NCBI RefSeq assembly: GCF_004331685.1
Contig: NZ_SJSM01000021.1
Location: 1-64,000, forward strand
From: Pedobacter hiemivivus
Lineage (GTDB): Bacteria > Bacteroidota > Bacteroidia > Sphingobacteriales > Sphingobacteriaceae
DNA: 64,000 bases
Direction of reading: 5' to 3'
Shown: positions 1 through 9,256 of the stretch, one piece after another
Layout of the letters: each line of letters begins with the position of its first letter
Position numbering within the stretch: position 1 is the stretch's first letter
Notes under the pieces: model-generated
Database searches by the model: none
What the model saw: the letters and a program-made list of their open reading frames with translations, nothing else
What the model was told of the DNA's origin: nothing
Translations under genes and position numbers: made by a program

Positions 1-190
1 ACTTAAACATACGGATGGGACTCTCCGCAGTACGTCCATTGGTGTGGCAGTACTTCTCGAGCAGTTCATCATAAATGAAACTGAAGTCTATTAGATCGTT
101 GATCTTTCGAAGTAAATTGTCTTTGGGAATGATCAAATCATACAATCCTGAGTAGGCACTGAATTGAATCTTTTGTTGATGAGCTAACAT
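1..190 (-). CDS. IS1182-like transposase, N-terminal part (cut by window edge)
   Basis: Reading the minus strand from an ATG at 190 gives an open frame that runs off the left edge: it begins MLAHQQKIQFSAYSGLYDL and continues through LLRKINDLIDFSFIYDELLEKY and a C-H-T-N-G-R-T stretch followed by SPIRMFK. The pattern of LRKI(N)-LIDFSFIY, then a Y-C-x-x-N-G-R and a P-x-x-MFK is the N-terminal DUF772-type region of IS1182-family transposases. Only 63 residues are present, so it cannot be said whether the gene is intact. It sits just inside a probable element end and downstream of a hairpin that could shield it from outside transcription. Confidence 0.75.
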   Translation of the reverse strand, partial: MLAHQQKIQFSAYSGLYDLIIPKDNLLRKINDLIDFSFIYDELLEKYCHTNGRTAESPIRMFK

Positions 191-224
191 TGGGCACCTT
201 TTAAAACCTACTTTTAAGGTACAA

Positions 225-261
225 AAAAAGAGCAGATAACCATAGTTCTTCTGCTCTTTTT
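225..261. repeat. 12-bp perfect hairpin upstream of the IS transposase
   Basis: AAAAAGAGCAGA at 225-236 is perfectly complementary to TCTGCTCTTTTT at 250-261 with a 13-nt loop. With a T run on either strand it can act as a bidirectional terminator, and its place between the element end and the transposase start fits a device that blocks read-through transcription from flanking DNA. That role is inferred. Confidence 0.6.
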
Positions 262-338
262 GGACTCCAAATATTTAAAAGGACTTTTTCAGTGCCCTCA
301 TCGCATGACACATCCCCTTTTTAACTTTAAACTACCTC

Positions 339-1526
339 TTATTTAATCGCCATTTTTTTGCGTAAATCAGATGGAATTCCATTCTTGTTTAACAAGAAAG
401 CAGTTGTTTTGTATTGTACAAAGCTTTTAGTTACATATAAATATCCTTTGTAATCGTTAGTTGCACCCCATGAGTTTTTAACGATGTAATACTCTTTACC
501 TGACTGATCTTTAGCGATACCAGTGATCTGCATACCGTGATCATCAGTAGTTTCATAATCATCAAAAGCAGCCTGACGTAATTCTACAGAAATTTCTTTC
601 TCTGGTTTTGGACCGTTAAACATGGCTTTTTTCTCGTCAGCGCTCATGCTTTCGAAATCTTTTGCAGGCACATAAGCCACACCATTTTTCCAACTAAAGC
701 CTTTTTCACTTACATCTGTAGCCCAAGCAACAGTAAATCCTTTTTTCAAAGCGTTGTCAATAATAGTAGTGATGTCATTCATTGGCACATTATAAACCTG
801 ATCAAATGACCAGTTATCAGGCACCATTAATACCGATTTTTCATAATAAGGGCTGGTAGTGAATGAAGAAAGTTCTACATAATCAGCTGCATTTATACCA
901 ACAACCTCTTTAGCAAAAGTTTTAGGAGTATACTCTTTTCCTTCGTAAGTAAATTTCTCAGGAACAGCACCCATACAAGAATCGATAGTTGCGATGTATT
1001 TTGCTTTCCAACTTGGATCAAATTTACCGGCAACAGCTTTCTTTAAAATTGCTTCTGTAAGCTTGTTCATTCTGTCTGAAGAACCTGGGCTTCCATAATC
1101 ATTACCACTATAAGCTTCCTGAGGTAAAGCACCATACTTAGCAAGCATGTTGGTTACATCATGACAAGCACCGCCATCACCTAAAGTTAAAGCACCATGC
1201 ATACGTACATAGTTGATCCCTTTTTCGATGTAAGCATTCCGTGCAGTAAATAAATCAGCTAAATCAACTGGTTTTTTACCCATGCGGATCATTTCTGATT
1301 CAAGGAATGAGTTGGTGCTATAGCTCCAGCAAGTACCTGATGATTTTTGGTTCTTTACTGAAGTAGCTTCAGCGTTTACTACTGGAGTAAAAGTAAAACT
1401 GTTTGCACTATTAGCGCTTTGGTTATTTTTTAGTGAATTAACAAGATTGTCTTGTGCAAAACCAACGGTAGTACCAAGCAAAAGCCCAGCTGACAACCAC
1501 AATGGTTTCATTGAAAATTTAGTCAT
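339..1526 (-). CDS. Secreted C1-family cysteine peptidase (aminopeptidase C / bleomycin hydrolase-like)
   Basis: A 395-residue papain-fold peptidase. Residues 1-24 form a signal peptide ending in VGFAQ, so the enzyme is exported. The catalytic Cys is C66 in NQKSSGTCWSYS, the His is H330 in DDHGMQITG, and the Asn is N351 in VKNSWGATN, followed by the usual Trp. The spacing between Cys and His (about 265 residues) is much longer than in papain and matches the C1B bleomycin-hydrolase/PepC group, which cut N-terminal residues from peptides. The cytoplasmic PepC group normally has no signal peptide; exported versions are common in Bacteroidota. It is a single gene with its own -7 element at 1574-1581 and an IS end 40 bp beyond its stop codon. 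Substrate unknown. Confidence 0.88.
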   Translation of the reverse strand: MTKFSMKPLWLSAGLLLGTTVGFAQDNLVNSLKNNQSANSANSFTFTPVVNAEATSVKNQKSSGTCWSYSTNSFLESEMIRMGKKPVDLADLFTARNAYIEKGINYVRMHGALTLGDGGACHDVTNMLAKYGALPQEAYSGNDYGSPGSSDRMNKLTEAILKKAVAGKFDPSWKAKYIATIDSCMGAVPEKFTYEGKEYTPKTFAKEVVGINAADYVELSSFTTSPYYEKSVLMVPDNWSFDQVYNVPMNDITTIIDNALKKGFTVAWATDVSEKGFSWKNGVAYVPAKDFESMSADEKKAMFNGPKPEKEISVELRQAAFDDYETTDDHGMQITGIAKDQSGKEYYIVKNSWGATNDYKGYLYVTKSFVQYKTTAFLLNKNGIPSDLRKKMAIK

Positions 1527-1573
1527 TTTATGTTTAAAAGTTAGTTAGTATACGTTCTAATTGATTACAAACG

Positions 1574-1581
1574 CAAACTTA
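1574..1581 (-). promoter_or_regulatory. Bacteroidota -7 element for the C1 peptidase
   Basis: The minus strand reads TAAGTTTG, a full match to the TAnnTTTG -7 consensus of the Bacteroidota primary sigma factor, 47 bp upstream of the peptidase ATG. No clear TTTG -33 box is seen at 19-21 bp. The perfect dyad at 1595-1634 covers the -33 region. Confidence 0.5.
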
Positions 1582-1594
1582 GTAATTATCCCAC

Positions 1595-1634
1595 ACAAAT
1601 TAAGTGGTATACAGCATGGCTGCACTTAATTTGT
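1595..1634. repeat. 12-bp perfect dyad in the intergenic region 1527-1873
   Basis: ACAAATTAAGTG at 1595-1606 is the perfect reverse complement of 1623-1634, with a 16-nt spacer. It lies just upstream of the peptidase -7 element and so could be an operator or an mRNA structure. The rest of the 347-bp gap between the divergent peptidase and PUL 1 is AT-rich with no gene that I can support. Confidence 0.45.
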
Positions 1635-1873
1635 TACAAAGGTAGCTTTCCCCTTCGCATTAGGACATCTTGTTTTAACTATTGATGAGCCCTTAAAGCC
1701 CCAACCCTAACCAATATTTAAACCATTTTAACCAATACCTAAACGATATTAATCAAAATTGGAATGCCGAAAAATATTTATAGACAATCTTTGATAAGAA
1801 ATTAGATCGCAGGGAAACAGCAACTTAAACCACTCTGCAAAAGGGGAATAAAAAAACTAACCAAATTATAAAC

Positions 1874-3937
1874 ATGAAGTATTTCATTTTCATTTTCATG
1901 ACTGCTGTACTCTTTTCTTGTACTAAAGAGTCCATTAGAAAAAATGCTGTTAATTCGGGAAATACTGAAACCACGAAATCAAACAACGTTATTAACCCCA
2001 AGATTTTTGACCTCATCAATCTAAATTATCCCGGGTTAGAAAAAGCTAAAACGCTATATGAAGCCAACAAACAATATGAAGCAGCTAAAGCTATCCTTGA
2101 ATATTACAGGCTACGCACAAATGTTGTTAACCCCAGCATATCGTTAATTAATGTAACCGCTTCGGATGATGACAAACTTAAGGCCGATTTTGCATTAGAA
2201 AACCGATTTTTCGTAAACAACTATTATGAAGATGCTGTTAAAAAGATGCCACATTCGCTGATGAGCAGCGGCGCCATAAATTGGTTATTTCAGCCAGTCG
2301 GAGCTGATAACGAATATCAAAAGCAATTACACAGACATCAGTGGTTTGTTCCGCAAGCGAAAGTTTACCGAACCACTCAAAACGAGAAATATATCCAATC
2401 ATGGATTAACGTATATAAGGACTGGTTAGTGAAAAACCCTATGCCCGAAACAGGTACCAATACAACCACCTGGTGGCAACTTCAGGTTGCCGAGCGTGTG
2501 ATGGGCCAAACTCAACTATTTGAGTACTACAAAAACTCTACAAGCTTTACCCCAGAATGGTTCTCTGAATTTATGGTTCGTTTTGCCGAACATTCTGATT
2601 TTCTGGTAAAATATCCTTATCCAGATGGCAACATTCTTATATCTCAAGGTAGCGCACTTGCTTTTGCAGGTGTATTATTTCCAGAGTTCAAAAAAGCTTC
2701 TGAATGGATGAATACCGGCTATAGCATATTAGATACCGAAGTTAAAACGCAGTTTTTGGACGATGGTATGCACTTTGAGCTAGATTTTAGTTACCATATC
2801 AGCGCTATAGGTGATTTCTACGAAGTGATGAAACTAGCGGATGCCAATAAATCTATTGTGGGAAATGTAGCCTCAAATTTTAAGGTCTATTTACGCAAGG
2901 CAGCGCAAGTAGTGATGAATTTCACCTACCCCAACTACTTCAGCAATGCGGCTTCAAATAGTCAGTGTGTCCCAGGTTTTAATGATACCAGACAAAGCTC
3001 ATGGTCAAGATCTGTACTCAATAAGAATTTCATAAAGTACAATGAAATGTTCCCAGATGACAATGAGTTTCTTTACATGGCCACTTATGGAAAAAAAGGA
3101 ACAGGACCTACCAGGCCTAAAGCATTCACCATTTCTGGAACTTATATCTTGCGTAATGGTTGGGACAGACAATCTACGATGTTAATCCTCAGCAACAATT
3201 ACTCAAATGATGCCATGCAAATATGGAGTCATAAACAACCAGATAATTGTACCTTTGAACTTTATCATAAAGGACGTAATTTTTTCCCGGATGCGGGAGT
3301 ATACGCCTATACAAGTGATGGAAGTAACAGTGAGAGGGAGTGGTACCGCCAAACTAGGGTACACAATACAATGACATTAGATTATAAGAATATCACAAAT
3401 GCTAAAGGAAAATCCTTAGCAGTAGTCTCAAACGGCCAAGCCGATATAGTAGCGACAGAAAACCAAGGCTATCCCTATCTTAAACACCGTCGATATGTAT
3501 TTTTTGTCAACAAAACATTTTTTGTATTAGTAGATGAAGGGATAGGCGCTGCAAGTGGAACGGTAAACCTTAACTTCAATCTATGCGAAGGAGAGAATGA
3601 AGTTGTTGTAACCACGGATAAAAACGGTGCTCATACCAATTTCGCAGACGGCAATAACATGATCATGAGAACGTTTGGAAGCGAAAACCTGACTACCCTT
3701 CCATTCTCCGGAAAGGTTTCCTACGCTCCAGGTATTGAATTTAATCGTAAAGCCTATACTGTTAACATGACAAAAACTGCCGGGCAAACTGCTCGCTACA
3801 TTACCGTATTGTATCCTCGTGCCCAAGCTAGTACAGCGCTAATCAATGCCACATTTACACAGCCTTTTCAAGAAACTGGTGTTGCTTTAGACGTTAACAT
3901 CGACGGAAAAACATATAATCTTAATTGTAATCTTTAA
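1874..3937 (+). CDS. Heparinase III-like polysaccharide lyase lipoprotein (PL12 family)
   Basis: A 687-residue heparinase II/III-superfamily lyase that closely follows the layout of Pedobacter heparinus heparinase III. Lipobox LFSC gives a lipidated C16. An N-terminal alpha/alpha barrel begins with FDLINLNYPGLEKA (about 45-58), and the C-terminal beta-sandwich carries FELYHKGRNFFPDAGVY (461-477). Likely catalytic residues by alignment from memory are N253 (DGNIL), Y307 (FSYHIS) and H497 (RVHNTMT), matching the Asn/Tyr/His set known for heparinase III. Family members cut heparan sulfate and related uronic-acid glycans by beta-elimination. It is the first gene of a four-gene PUL, 19 bp ahead of a glycan-binding lipoprotein. 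No sulfatase or GH88 is nearby, so the precise glycan, sulfated or not, is open. Confidence 0.85.
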   Translation: MKYFIFIFMTAVLFSCTKESIRKNAVNSGNTETTKSNNVINPKIFDLINLNYPGLEKAKTLYEANKQYEAAKAILEYYRLRTNVVNPSISLINVTASDDDKLKADFALENRFFVNNYYEDAVKKMPHSLMSSGAINWLFQPVGADNEYQKQLHRHQWFVPQAKVYRTTQNEKYIQSWINVYKDWLVKNPMPETGTNTTTWWQLQVAERVMGQTQLFEYYKNSTSFTPEWFSEFMVRFAEHSDFLVKYPYPDGNILISQGSALAFAGVLFPEFKKASEWMNTGYSILDTEVKTQFLDDGMHFELDFSYHISAIGDFYEVMKLADANKSIVGNVASNFKVYLRKAAQVVMNFTYPNYFSNAASNSQCVPGFNDTRQSSWSRSVLNKNFIKYNEMFPDDNEFLYMATYGKKGTGPTRPKAFTISGTYILRNGWDRQSTMLILSNNYSNDAMQIWSHKQPDNCTFELYHKGRNFFPDAGVYAYTSDGSNSEREWYRQTRVHNTMTLDYKNITNAKGKSLAVVSNGQADIVATENQGYPYLKHRRYVFFVNKTFFVLVDEGIGAASGTVNLNFNLCEGENEVVVTTDKNGAHTNFADGNNMIMRTFGSENLTTLPFSGKVSYAPGIEFNRKAYTVNMTKTAGQTARYITVLYPRAQASTALINATFTQPFQETGVALDVNIDGKTYNLNCNL

Positions 3938-3956
3938 ACTCATATATCAATATATT

Positions 3957-6086
3957 ATGAAGCCAATAAATACTCAATTCAAATTAAAACGATACCTCTC
4001 ATGGATATTTGCACTGCTACTCATTACAGCGGGATGCAAAAAGGAAGAAGTAATTGATAGTACGACTTTCACCATACATTATACTGGTATGACTGACATA
4101 GGACCATCCATGACAGGAGTTATTGCCTCTCCATCCTATATTGGTGCTCAACCAAATTCTTTTGAAATTGTGAGTATCACATTAGATGGCACCGCTTATT
4201 CAGGCAATAGCTTTGAAATCAATAAGGATAATGGAAGTGTCAGTATAAAGGAAACAGCCGGTATACCTGTTGGACTATACAAACTTACAATCAGCTGCCA
4301 ATCTAATGGCAAAAGATATGAGTTTAAAGATGCTATCGCAATCAATATGATGAAACCTGTCCCAGATGGCATTTCAGTAGCACCAAACAAACTGACAGTT
4401 AATTATGCAGATATTATAGATCCACAGAGCACTGTAGAGTTGCCTACAGCTCAGGTAACCACAGATAAAAATCACGTTTCTATCAAAAAGTATGAAATAG
4501 CAAAAAGTGATTTTTCTAAATACTTTACCATATCCTCTACTGGAGTTATATCTATTTTAAGAGGTGATGCTAATTTATTGCCAGGAAAATATGTGCTTTC
4601 CCTTAAGCTAACAACTGGTGCATCGGGACAAGATGAAGGAATATTTCAAGATGCGATAGAAATAAACGTTATTTCTAAGCCTTTGGGACTAACCTACACC
4701 CCTTCTTCTGGAAAGATAGAAGAAGAATCTGCCTTAAGCGGTAAAACCACTTTCACAAGTGCTGTTCCTGCACTTAAAGGTTCATTAGACGGATTGGTAT
4801 ACGCTATCAAAAGTGTAAGCCCAGCTACAAATAAAATAACGATTAATGCACAAACTGGAGTTATTTCGGTTGCAGAAAATCACGGACTTACTGCCGGACA
4901 ACAGTATAAAGTTACTGTAAATGCAAAAAATGTTTACGACCAGGTTGGTGTAGATTTTAATGATGTTTTTGTACTGGATGTTGTTGGCTTCATACAGGCT
5001 ATAGAGTCATTTACTTATCCAAATAAGAATGCGATACAGGCAGTTGCTTTTGCTGTAACTCCCAATGCAGGTTTCAAAGGAGATGAAGTTCGTTTTGAAT
5101 TTGTAGAGTTACCTCCTGCATTACAAGGTAAAGTTACTTTAGATGCACAAGGAAAGGTTAGTGCTGTTAAGGGCAACACGATTGCCTTGGGAACCTATAC
5201 AATCAAAGTAAAAGCTACAAACCCGAAAAATGAGTCTACAACTTCATTTACGCTAACAGTTGGCGCAAATCCAAATTACTTCAGTTATGTGAGATATGGA
5301 AATAATCTTGGTTTAACACCTGCAGCAAACTATGCAAACCAATACCGTATAAATGCAAGCAATCCTATTGCCGGCATAAAGCCCACGCCAACAACAGATG
5401 CAAATCCTAGCGTAACCTTGACCTATGAGATAAAACCTGTTCATCCGGTAACATTACCAACAGGAACATCAATAGACCCAGGTACGGGACAAATAACATT
5501 CGCCGGTATTACTGGGATACAATCTGGTGTTTTCATGGTAACTGCTACAGCAGGGAAAGGAACACCTGAAGAATATGCTATCCAAACTCCAGTTTTTATC
5601 CAAAATTCAAATGCATTCGTTGAATATTCACCTTTCGTTTTCCAGGTAAATCCAAATTCTGGAGGTCGCTCTACGACACCTCAAGTTACAGGAGATAAGA
5701 GCAAGTTCACACTAGATTATAGAAGAACTTTCAATTACTATAATTTCTTTGGGACTCAAATAAGTGGTATACCGGCCATAGGGAACCCAACCACATTTAT
5801 GACTAGTCTTTATGACAAATATGCAGAGAGCAAGAACGCAAGCCCAAATTATGGTGCAAGAGCTCCACTCGCCTATTGGGATAACAAGACTACCCTTACC
5901 CTGCCACTGGCTTATGTAGATCCAATTACTTTTGAGTTAGTTGTTAATCCGAATAAATGGACTCACAATGGAGAAGCCGCCAATGGCGCAATGGTTGGCC
6001 AAATGACCTATAAAACTGATGGAACTGACCCAGGCACTGGAACGGCGATACTCCCAATTATTTTATGGTTTGATACGAAATTTTAA
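3957..6086 (+). CDS. Surface glycan-binding lipoprotein with cadherin-like repeats (PUL 1)
   Basis: A 709-residue lipoprotein: a signal peptide with a K/R-rich start and lipobox TAGC (C27). The body is a chain of about four or five beta-sandwich repeats, each ending in a motif like ISSTGVISI, INAQTGVISV, LDAQGKVSAV or IDPGTGQITF and followed by a G-x-Y-x-L/V strand, as in cadherin/Ig-like spacer domains. The last about 150 residues (from about 555) are different, aromatic-rich (RTFNYYNFFG, APLAYWDN), and are the best candidate for the ligand-binding domain. In Sus-like systems a protein in this place, next to SusC/SusD, holds glycan at the cell surface (SusE/F or SGBP role). It has no detectable catalytic motif. 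Function is inferred from architecture and neighbours. Confidence 0.75.
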   Translation: MKPINTQFKLKRYLSWIFALLLITAGCKKEEVIDSTTFTIHYTGMTDIGPSMTGVIASPSYIGAQPNSFEIVSITLDGTAYSGNSFEINKDNGSVSIKETAGIPVGLYKLTISCQSNGKRYEFKDAIAINMMKPVPDGISVAPNKLTVNYADIIDPQSTVELPTAQVTTDKNHVSIKKYEIAKSDFSKYFTISSTGVISILRGDANLLPGKYVLSLKLTTGASGQDEGIFQDAIEINVISKPLGLTYTPSSGKIEEESALSGKTTFTSAVPALKGSLDGLVYAIKSVSPATNKITINAQTGVISVAENHGLTAGQQYKVTVNAKNVYDQVGVDFNDVFVLDVVGFIQAIESFTYPNKNAIQAVAFAVTPNAGFKGDEVRFEFVELPPALQGKVTLDAQGKVSAVKGNTIALGTYTIKVKATNPKNESTTSFTLTVGANPNYFSYVRYGNNLGLTPAANYANQYRINASNPIAGIKPTPTTDANPSVTLTYEIKPVHPVTLPTGTSIDPGTGQITFAGITGIQSGVFMVTATAGKGTPEEYAIQTPVFIQNSNAFVEYSPFVFQVNPNSGGRSTTPQVTGDKSKFTLDYRRTFNYYNFFGTQISGIPAIGNPTTFMTSLYDKYAESKNASPNYGARAPLAYWDNKTTLTLPLAYVDPITFELVVNPNKWTHNGEAANGAMVGQMTYKTDGTDPGTGTAILPIILWFDTKF

Positions 6087-6104
6087 AAAGAACAGATAAA
6101 CATA

Positions 6105-9100
6105 ATGATAAAGATAAGTGTAAATAAGGGGATCATCATGGCCATAGTGGCATTATTGTGGTCTGTAAATGTGTCTGCACAGAAGCTTACCTTAAAAGGA
6201 AAAGTGTTAGACGAAACAAATGCTCCTTTATTAGGAGCAACCATATCCATAGTAGGAAAACCAAATAAGGCAATAACTAATGGAGAGGGTACTTTTTCAA
6301 TAGCTGCTCAAAAAGGGGAGACCTTATTGGTTAGATATGTAGGTTACAAAGAACAGTCCCTTCGAATCGGCGACCAGCTCAATGTGGTTATAAGATTAAA
6401 ACCAGAAAGTGCATTATTGGACGAGCTTGTTGTAGTAGGTTATAGTACTGTAAAACGTGGAGACCTTACCGGATCCGTTGCTACTGTTAAAGGTAAAGAT
6501 GTAGAAGGTTTTAAGTCAAGTTCAGTCTTAGGCGCTTTAGGTGGTCAGGTAGCTGGGGTACAAATTACCTCACTTGATGGAGAGCCAGGTGCTGGATTTA
6601 ATGTCAACATTCGTGGAATTGGAACTTTAACAGGCAACTCCTCTCCTCTTTACATTGTAGATGGGTTTGAAGTAAACAACCTTGATTTTCTACCAAATAC
6701 AGATATAGAATCTATCGAGGTGCTGAAAGATGCATCTGCTTCTGCTATATATGGAGCCAGAGCAGCAAACGGAGTAGTTTTGGTAACCACCAAATCTGGA
6801 AAAGTAGGGAAACCAGTGTTAAATTATAGTAATGCCAGTACTTATCGTACCATCAATAAGACATTGGATTTACTTAGCCCATATGAGTTTGTAAAACTAC
6901 AGGGAGATGTAAACAGTGCCTATACCGGTACTTATTATAAACCAGGCAATGATGAGAATGGCATACCTTACAAATACCAGTCGGCCGAGGATTATATCGG
7001 TGTACAAGGTGTCAATTGGCAAGATGAAACATTTAGACCCACCTGGTCCAATGATCAGAATTTTTCAGTAAGTGGTGGTATCGAAACAACTAAGTACAAT
7101 TTCTCACTAAACAGGTATAATGAAAACGGTATATTCAACAATAGTGATTTTGGCAGAACAGCAGCCAAGATGAGAATAAGCCAAAAATTAACCAGTAACA
7201 TCACTGTAGATGCTACGATCAACTATGGTAAAACCAATAGAGCTGGAGTTGGAACCACGGCAGACAACGGACGATTTAATATGCTGGGACAGATTTTTAG
7301 TGCCAGGCCTACCGGAGGATTGAAAGTAGACAATGAAACACTTTTGTCAGCGGCTATCGACCCAGAAATGTTGGAAGATGGTACAAGTTTGGCTCAGGTA
7401 AATCCTATCGTACAAACTGAATCTGTGATCAATAAAAGAGCAGAAGAGTTATGGTCATCCAATTTATCGGTGAATTGGGAAATTTTGAAAGGATTGACTT
7501 TCCGCTCGGCAGGAACCTTTAATACAAATAACTCACGTTACGACCTATTTTATAAAAATGGTTCAAAAGAGGCTTTTCGTAATGGACAAAAATCTTATGG
7601 GCAAACCCAAATGGGTAAAAATGTTCGCTGGACTAACTATAACAACCTAACCTGGAAAAAGAAAATTGACAATAAAAACTCATACGATGTAATGGTTGGG
7701 CAAGAGTTGTCTTTCAATAGTTCTGAATTCCTGTTAGGCGAGTCAATGGATTTCCCATTCGATAATCTGGGCAATGACAACTTAGGCGTTGGCGCTACCC
7801 CAAGCCGTGTAAATACAGGCTATTCGGATAAAAAGCTTTTGTCTTTTTTCGCCAGAGCCAATTATAATTTTGACAATAAGTATTTGTTAACTGCGACCAT
7901 CAGGGCCGATGGATCAACTGTGTTTTCTGAGAAAAACAAATGGGGATACTTCCCATCCTTTTCTGCGGCATGGCGTATTTCGCAGGAAGATTTCATGAAA
8001 AGTATCCCTGCTATATCTGATCTTAAACTTCGTGTAGGCTGGGGTGTAGTTGGTAACGATAGAATCTCAAATTTCCTTTCATTAGATCTTTACGAAACGA
8101 GTAAATATGGCACTGGCAGTACTACACGTACAGTATTGTTACCAAAACAGCTTAAAAACACAAATCTGAAATGGGAAGGATCATCTACCATTAATATGGG
8201 AATTGATTGGGGATTCTTAAAAAATCGCGTGACTATGGTAACGGATTTCTTTATCAAGGATACCAAAGATCTTTTGTTAGCCCAATCTCTTGCAGAGCTA
8301 ACAGGCTTTTCGTCTCAATATCAAAATATCGGAAAAATCAGAAACAAAGGTTTTGAATTGGGTATAACTGGCAAACCGATTTTGCAGAAAAACTTCTCTT
8401 GGGAGACGAATTTTAACATTTCCTTCATCAAGAATGAATTGGTTGCACTGCAATCTGGTGCGAATGCGATGTACACACGCTCTGGTTTTGATAGTAATTT
8501 TACAGAAAATGATTACGCAGCTATTGTGGGTCAATCTTTAGGTCTTATATATGGCTACAAGTTCGATGGTATCTATCAGTACAGCGATTTCAACACTACA
8601 CCTGATGGAAGCCTGATCTTAAAAGATGGAGTTACTAATAACAAACGTCTTACCAACGTAGCTCCGGGAATGGTGAAATATGAAGATCAGGATCGAGATG
8701 GTATCATCACTACTAAGGACCGTACGGTAATAGGTCATGCTATTCCGAAATTTTATGGCGGTGTTAACAACACATTCAATTTTAAAAATATTGATCTGGG
8801 TGTGATGGTACAATTCAACTATGGCAATGACATCTACAATGCAACTCGTTTATATGCTACACAATCTCGTTCTGGACGTAGAAATATGCTGGCAGAAGTT
8901 GCAGATAGATGGACTCCTACACATGCTTCTAACAAAGTCCCGTCTACTAATGGATATATTACCAACGATGTTTATTCACGCTTTGTCGAGGATGGTTCTT
9001 TTATAAGATTGAAAAGCGTTTCATTAGGCTATACCTTACCTACTGCATGGTCTAAAAAAGCTTATATGTCGCGAGCAAGAGTATATACCTCGGCACAAAA

Positions 9101-9239
9101 TCTACTCACCTTCTCAGGATACAGTGGTTATGATCCAGAAGTGAGCACATCTGGAAACAACCCAATGACACCTGGATTGGACTGGGGAGGTTATCCTAGA
9201 AGTAAGGTGTTTACATTCGGATTAGAAGTTCAGTTTTAA
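6105..9239 (+). CDS. SusC/RagA-type TonB-dependent transporter (PUL 1)
   Basis: A 1044-residue outer-membrane transporter with signal peptide to about residue 25 (VNVSAQ). A carboxypeptidase-regulatory-like domain (about 27-100, KGKVLDETNAPLLGA and VRYVGYKEQ) is followed by the SusC hallmark VVVGYSTVKRGDLTG, then the plug domain with LYIVDGFEV and IEVLKDASASAIYGARAANG, and a 22-strand-type barrel ending in the terminal aromatic LEVQF. In Sus complexes SusC forms the pore and SusD the lid for TonB-driven import of oligosaccharides. It lies 18 bp after the glycan-binding lipoprotein and 17 bp before the SusD gene, so all four PUL genes should be one transcript. The ligand is presumably the product of the PL12 lyase. 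Confidence 0.95.
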   Translation: MIKISVNKGIIMAIVALLWSVNVSAQKLTLKGKVLDETNAPLLGATISIVGKPNKAITNGEGTFSIAAQKGETLLVRYVGYKEQSLRIGDQLNVVIRLKPESALLDELVVVGYSTVKRGDLTGSVATVKGKDVEGFKSSSVLGALGGQVAGVQITSLDGEPGAGFNVNIRGIGTLTGNSSPLYIVDGFEVNNLDFLPNTDIESIEVLKDASASAIYGARAANGVVLVTTKSGKVGKPVLNYSNASTYRTINKTLDLLSPYEFVKLQGDVNSAYTGTYYKPGNDENGIPYKYQSAEDYIGVQGVNWQDETFRPTWSNDQNFSVSGGIETTKYNFSLNRYNENGIFNNSDFGRTAAKMRISQKLTSNITVDATINYGKTNRAGVGTTADNGRFNMLGQIFSARPTGGLKVDNETLLSAAIDPEMLEDGTSLAQVNPIVQTESVINKRAEELWSSNLSVNWEILKGLTFRSAGTFNTNNSRYDLFYKNGSKEAFRNGQKSYGQTQMGKNVRWTNYNNLTWKKKIDNKNSYDVMVGQELSFNSSEFLLGESMDFPFDNLGNDNLGVGATPSRVNTGYSDKKLLSFFARANYNFDNKYLLTATIRADGSTVFSEKNKWGYFPSFSAAWRISQEDFMKSIPAISDLKLRVGWGVVGNDRISNFLSLDLYETSKYGTGSTTRTVLLPKQLKNTNLKWEGSSTINMGIDWGFLKNRVTMVTDFFIKDTKDLLLAQSLAELTGFSSQYQNIGKIRNKGFELGITGKPILQKNFSWETNFNISFIKNELVALQSGANAMYTRSGFDSNFTENDYAAIVGQSLGLIYGYKFDGIYQYSDFNTTPDGSLILKDGVTNNKRLTNVAPGMVKYEDQDRDGIITTKDRTVIGHAIPKFYGGVNNTFNFKNIDLGVMVQFNYGNDIYNATRLYATQSRSGRRNMLAEVADRWTPTHASNKVPSTNGYITNDVYSRFVEDGSFIRLKSVSLGYTLPTAWSKKAYMSRARVYTSAQNLLTFSGYSGYDPEVSTSGNNPMTPGLDWGGYPRSKVFTFGLEVQF

Positions 9240-9256
9240 TCAAAAACAAAGAAGAC

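Larger units (their letters stand above)
1..299 (-). mobile_element. End of an IS1182-like insertion sequence (partial)
   Basis: The transposase start at 190 is followed on its upstream side by a hairpin and then by a candidate terminal inverted repeat around 281-299, which on the minus strand reads GGGCACTGAAAAAGTCC, resembling IS1182-type ends. The native gene next door ends at 339, so the element boundary near 297-299 is plausible. The other end and any target duplication lie outside the window, so the exact boundary is inferred. Confidence 0.5.

Noticed and set aside
1825..2019. Minus-strand ORF of 64 codons opposite the start of the PL12 gene
   Set aside because: It lies antisense to the signal peptide and start of a well-supported gene and has no promoter or family resemblance.
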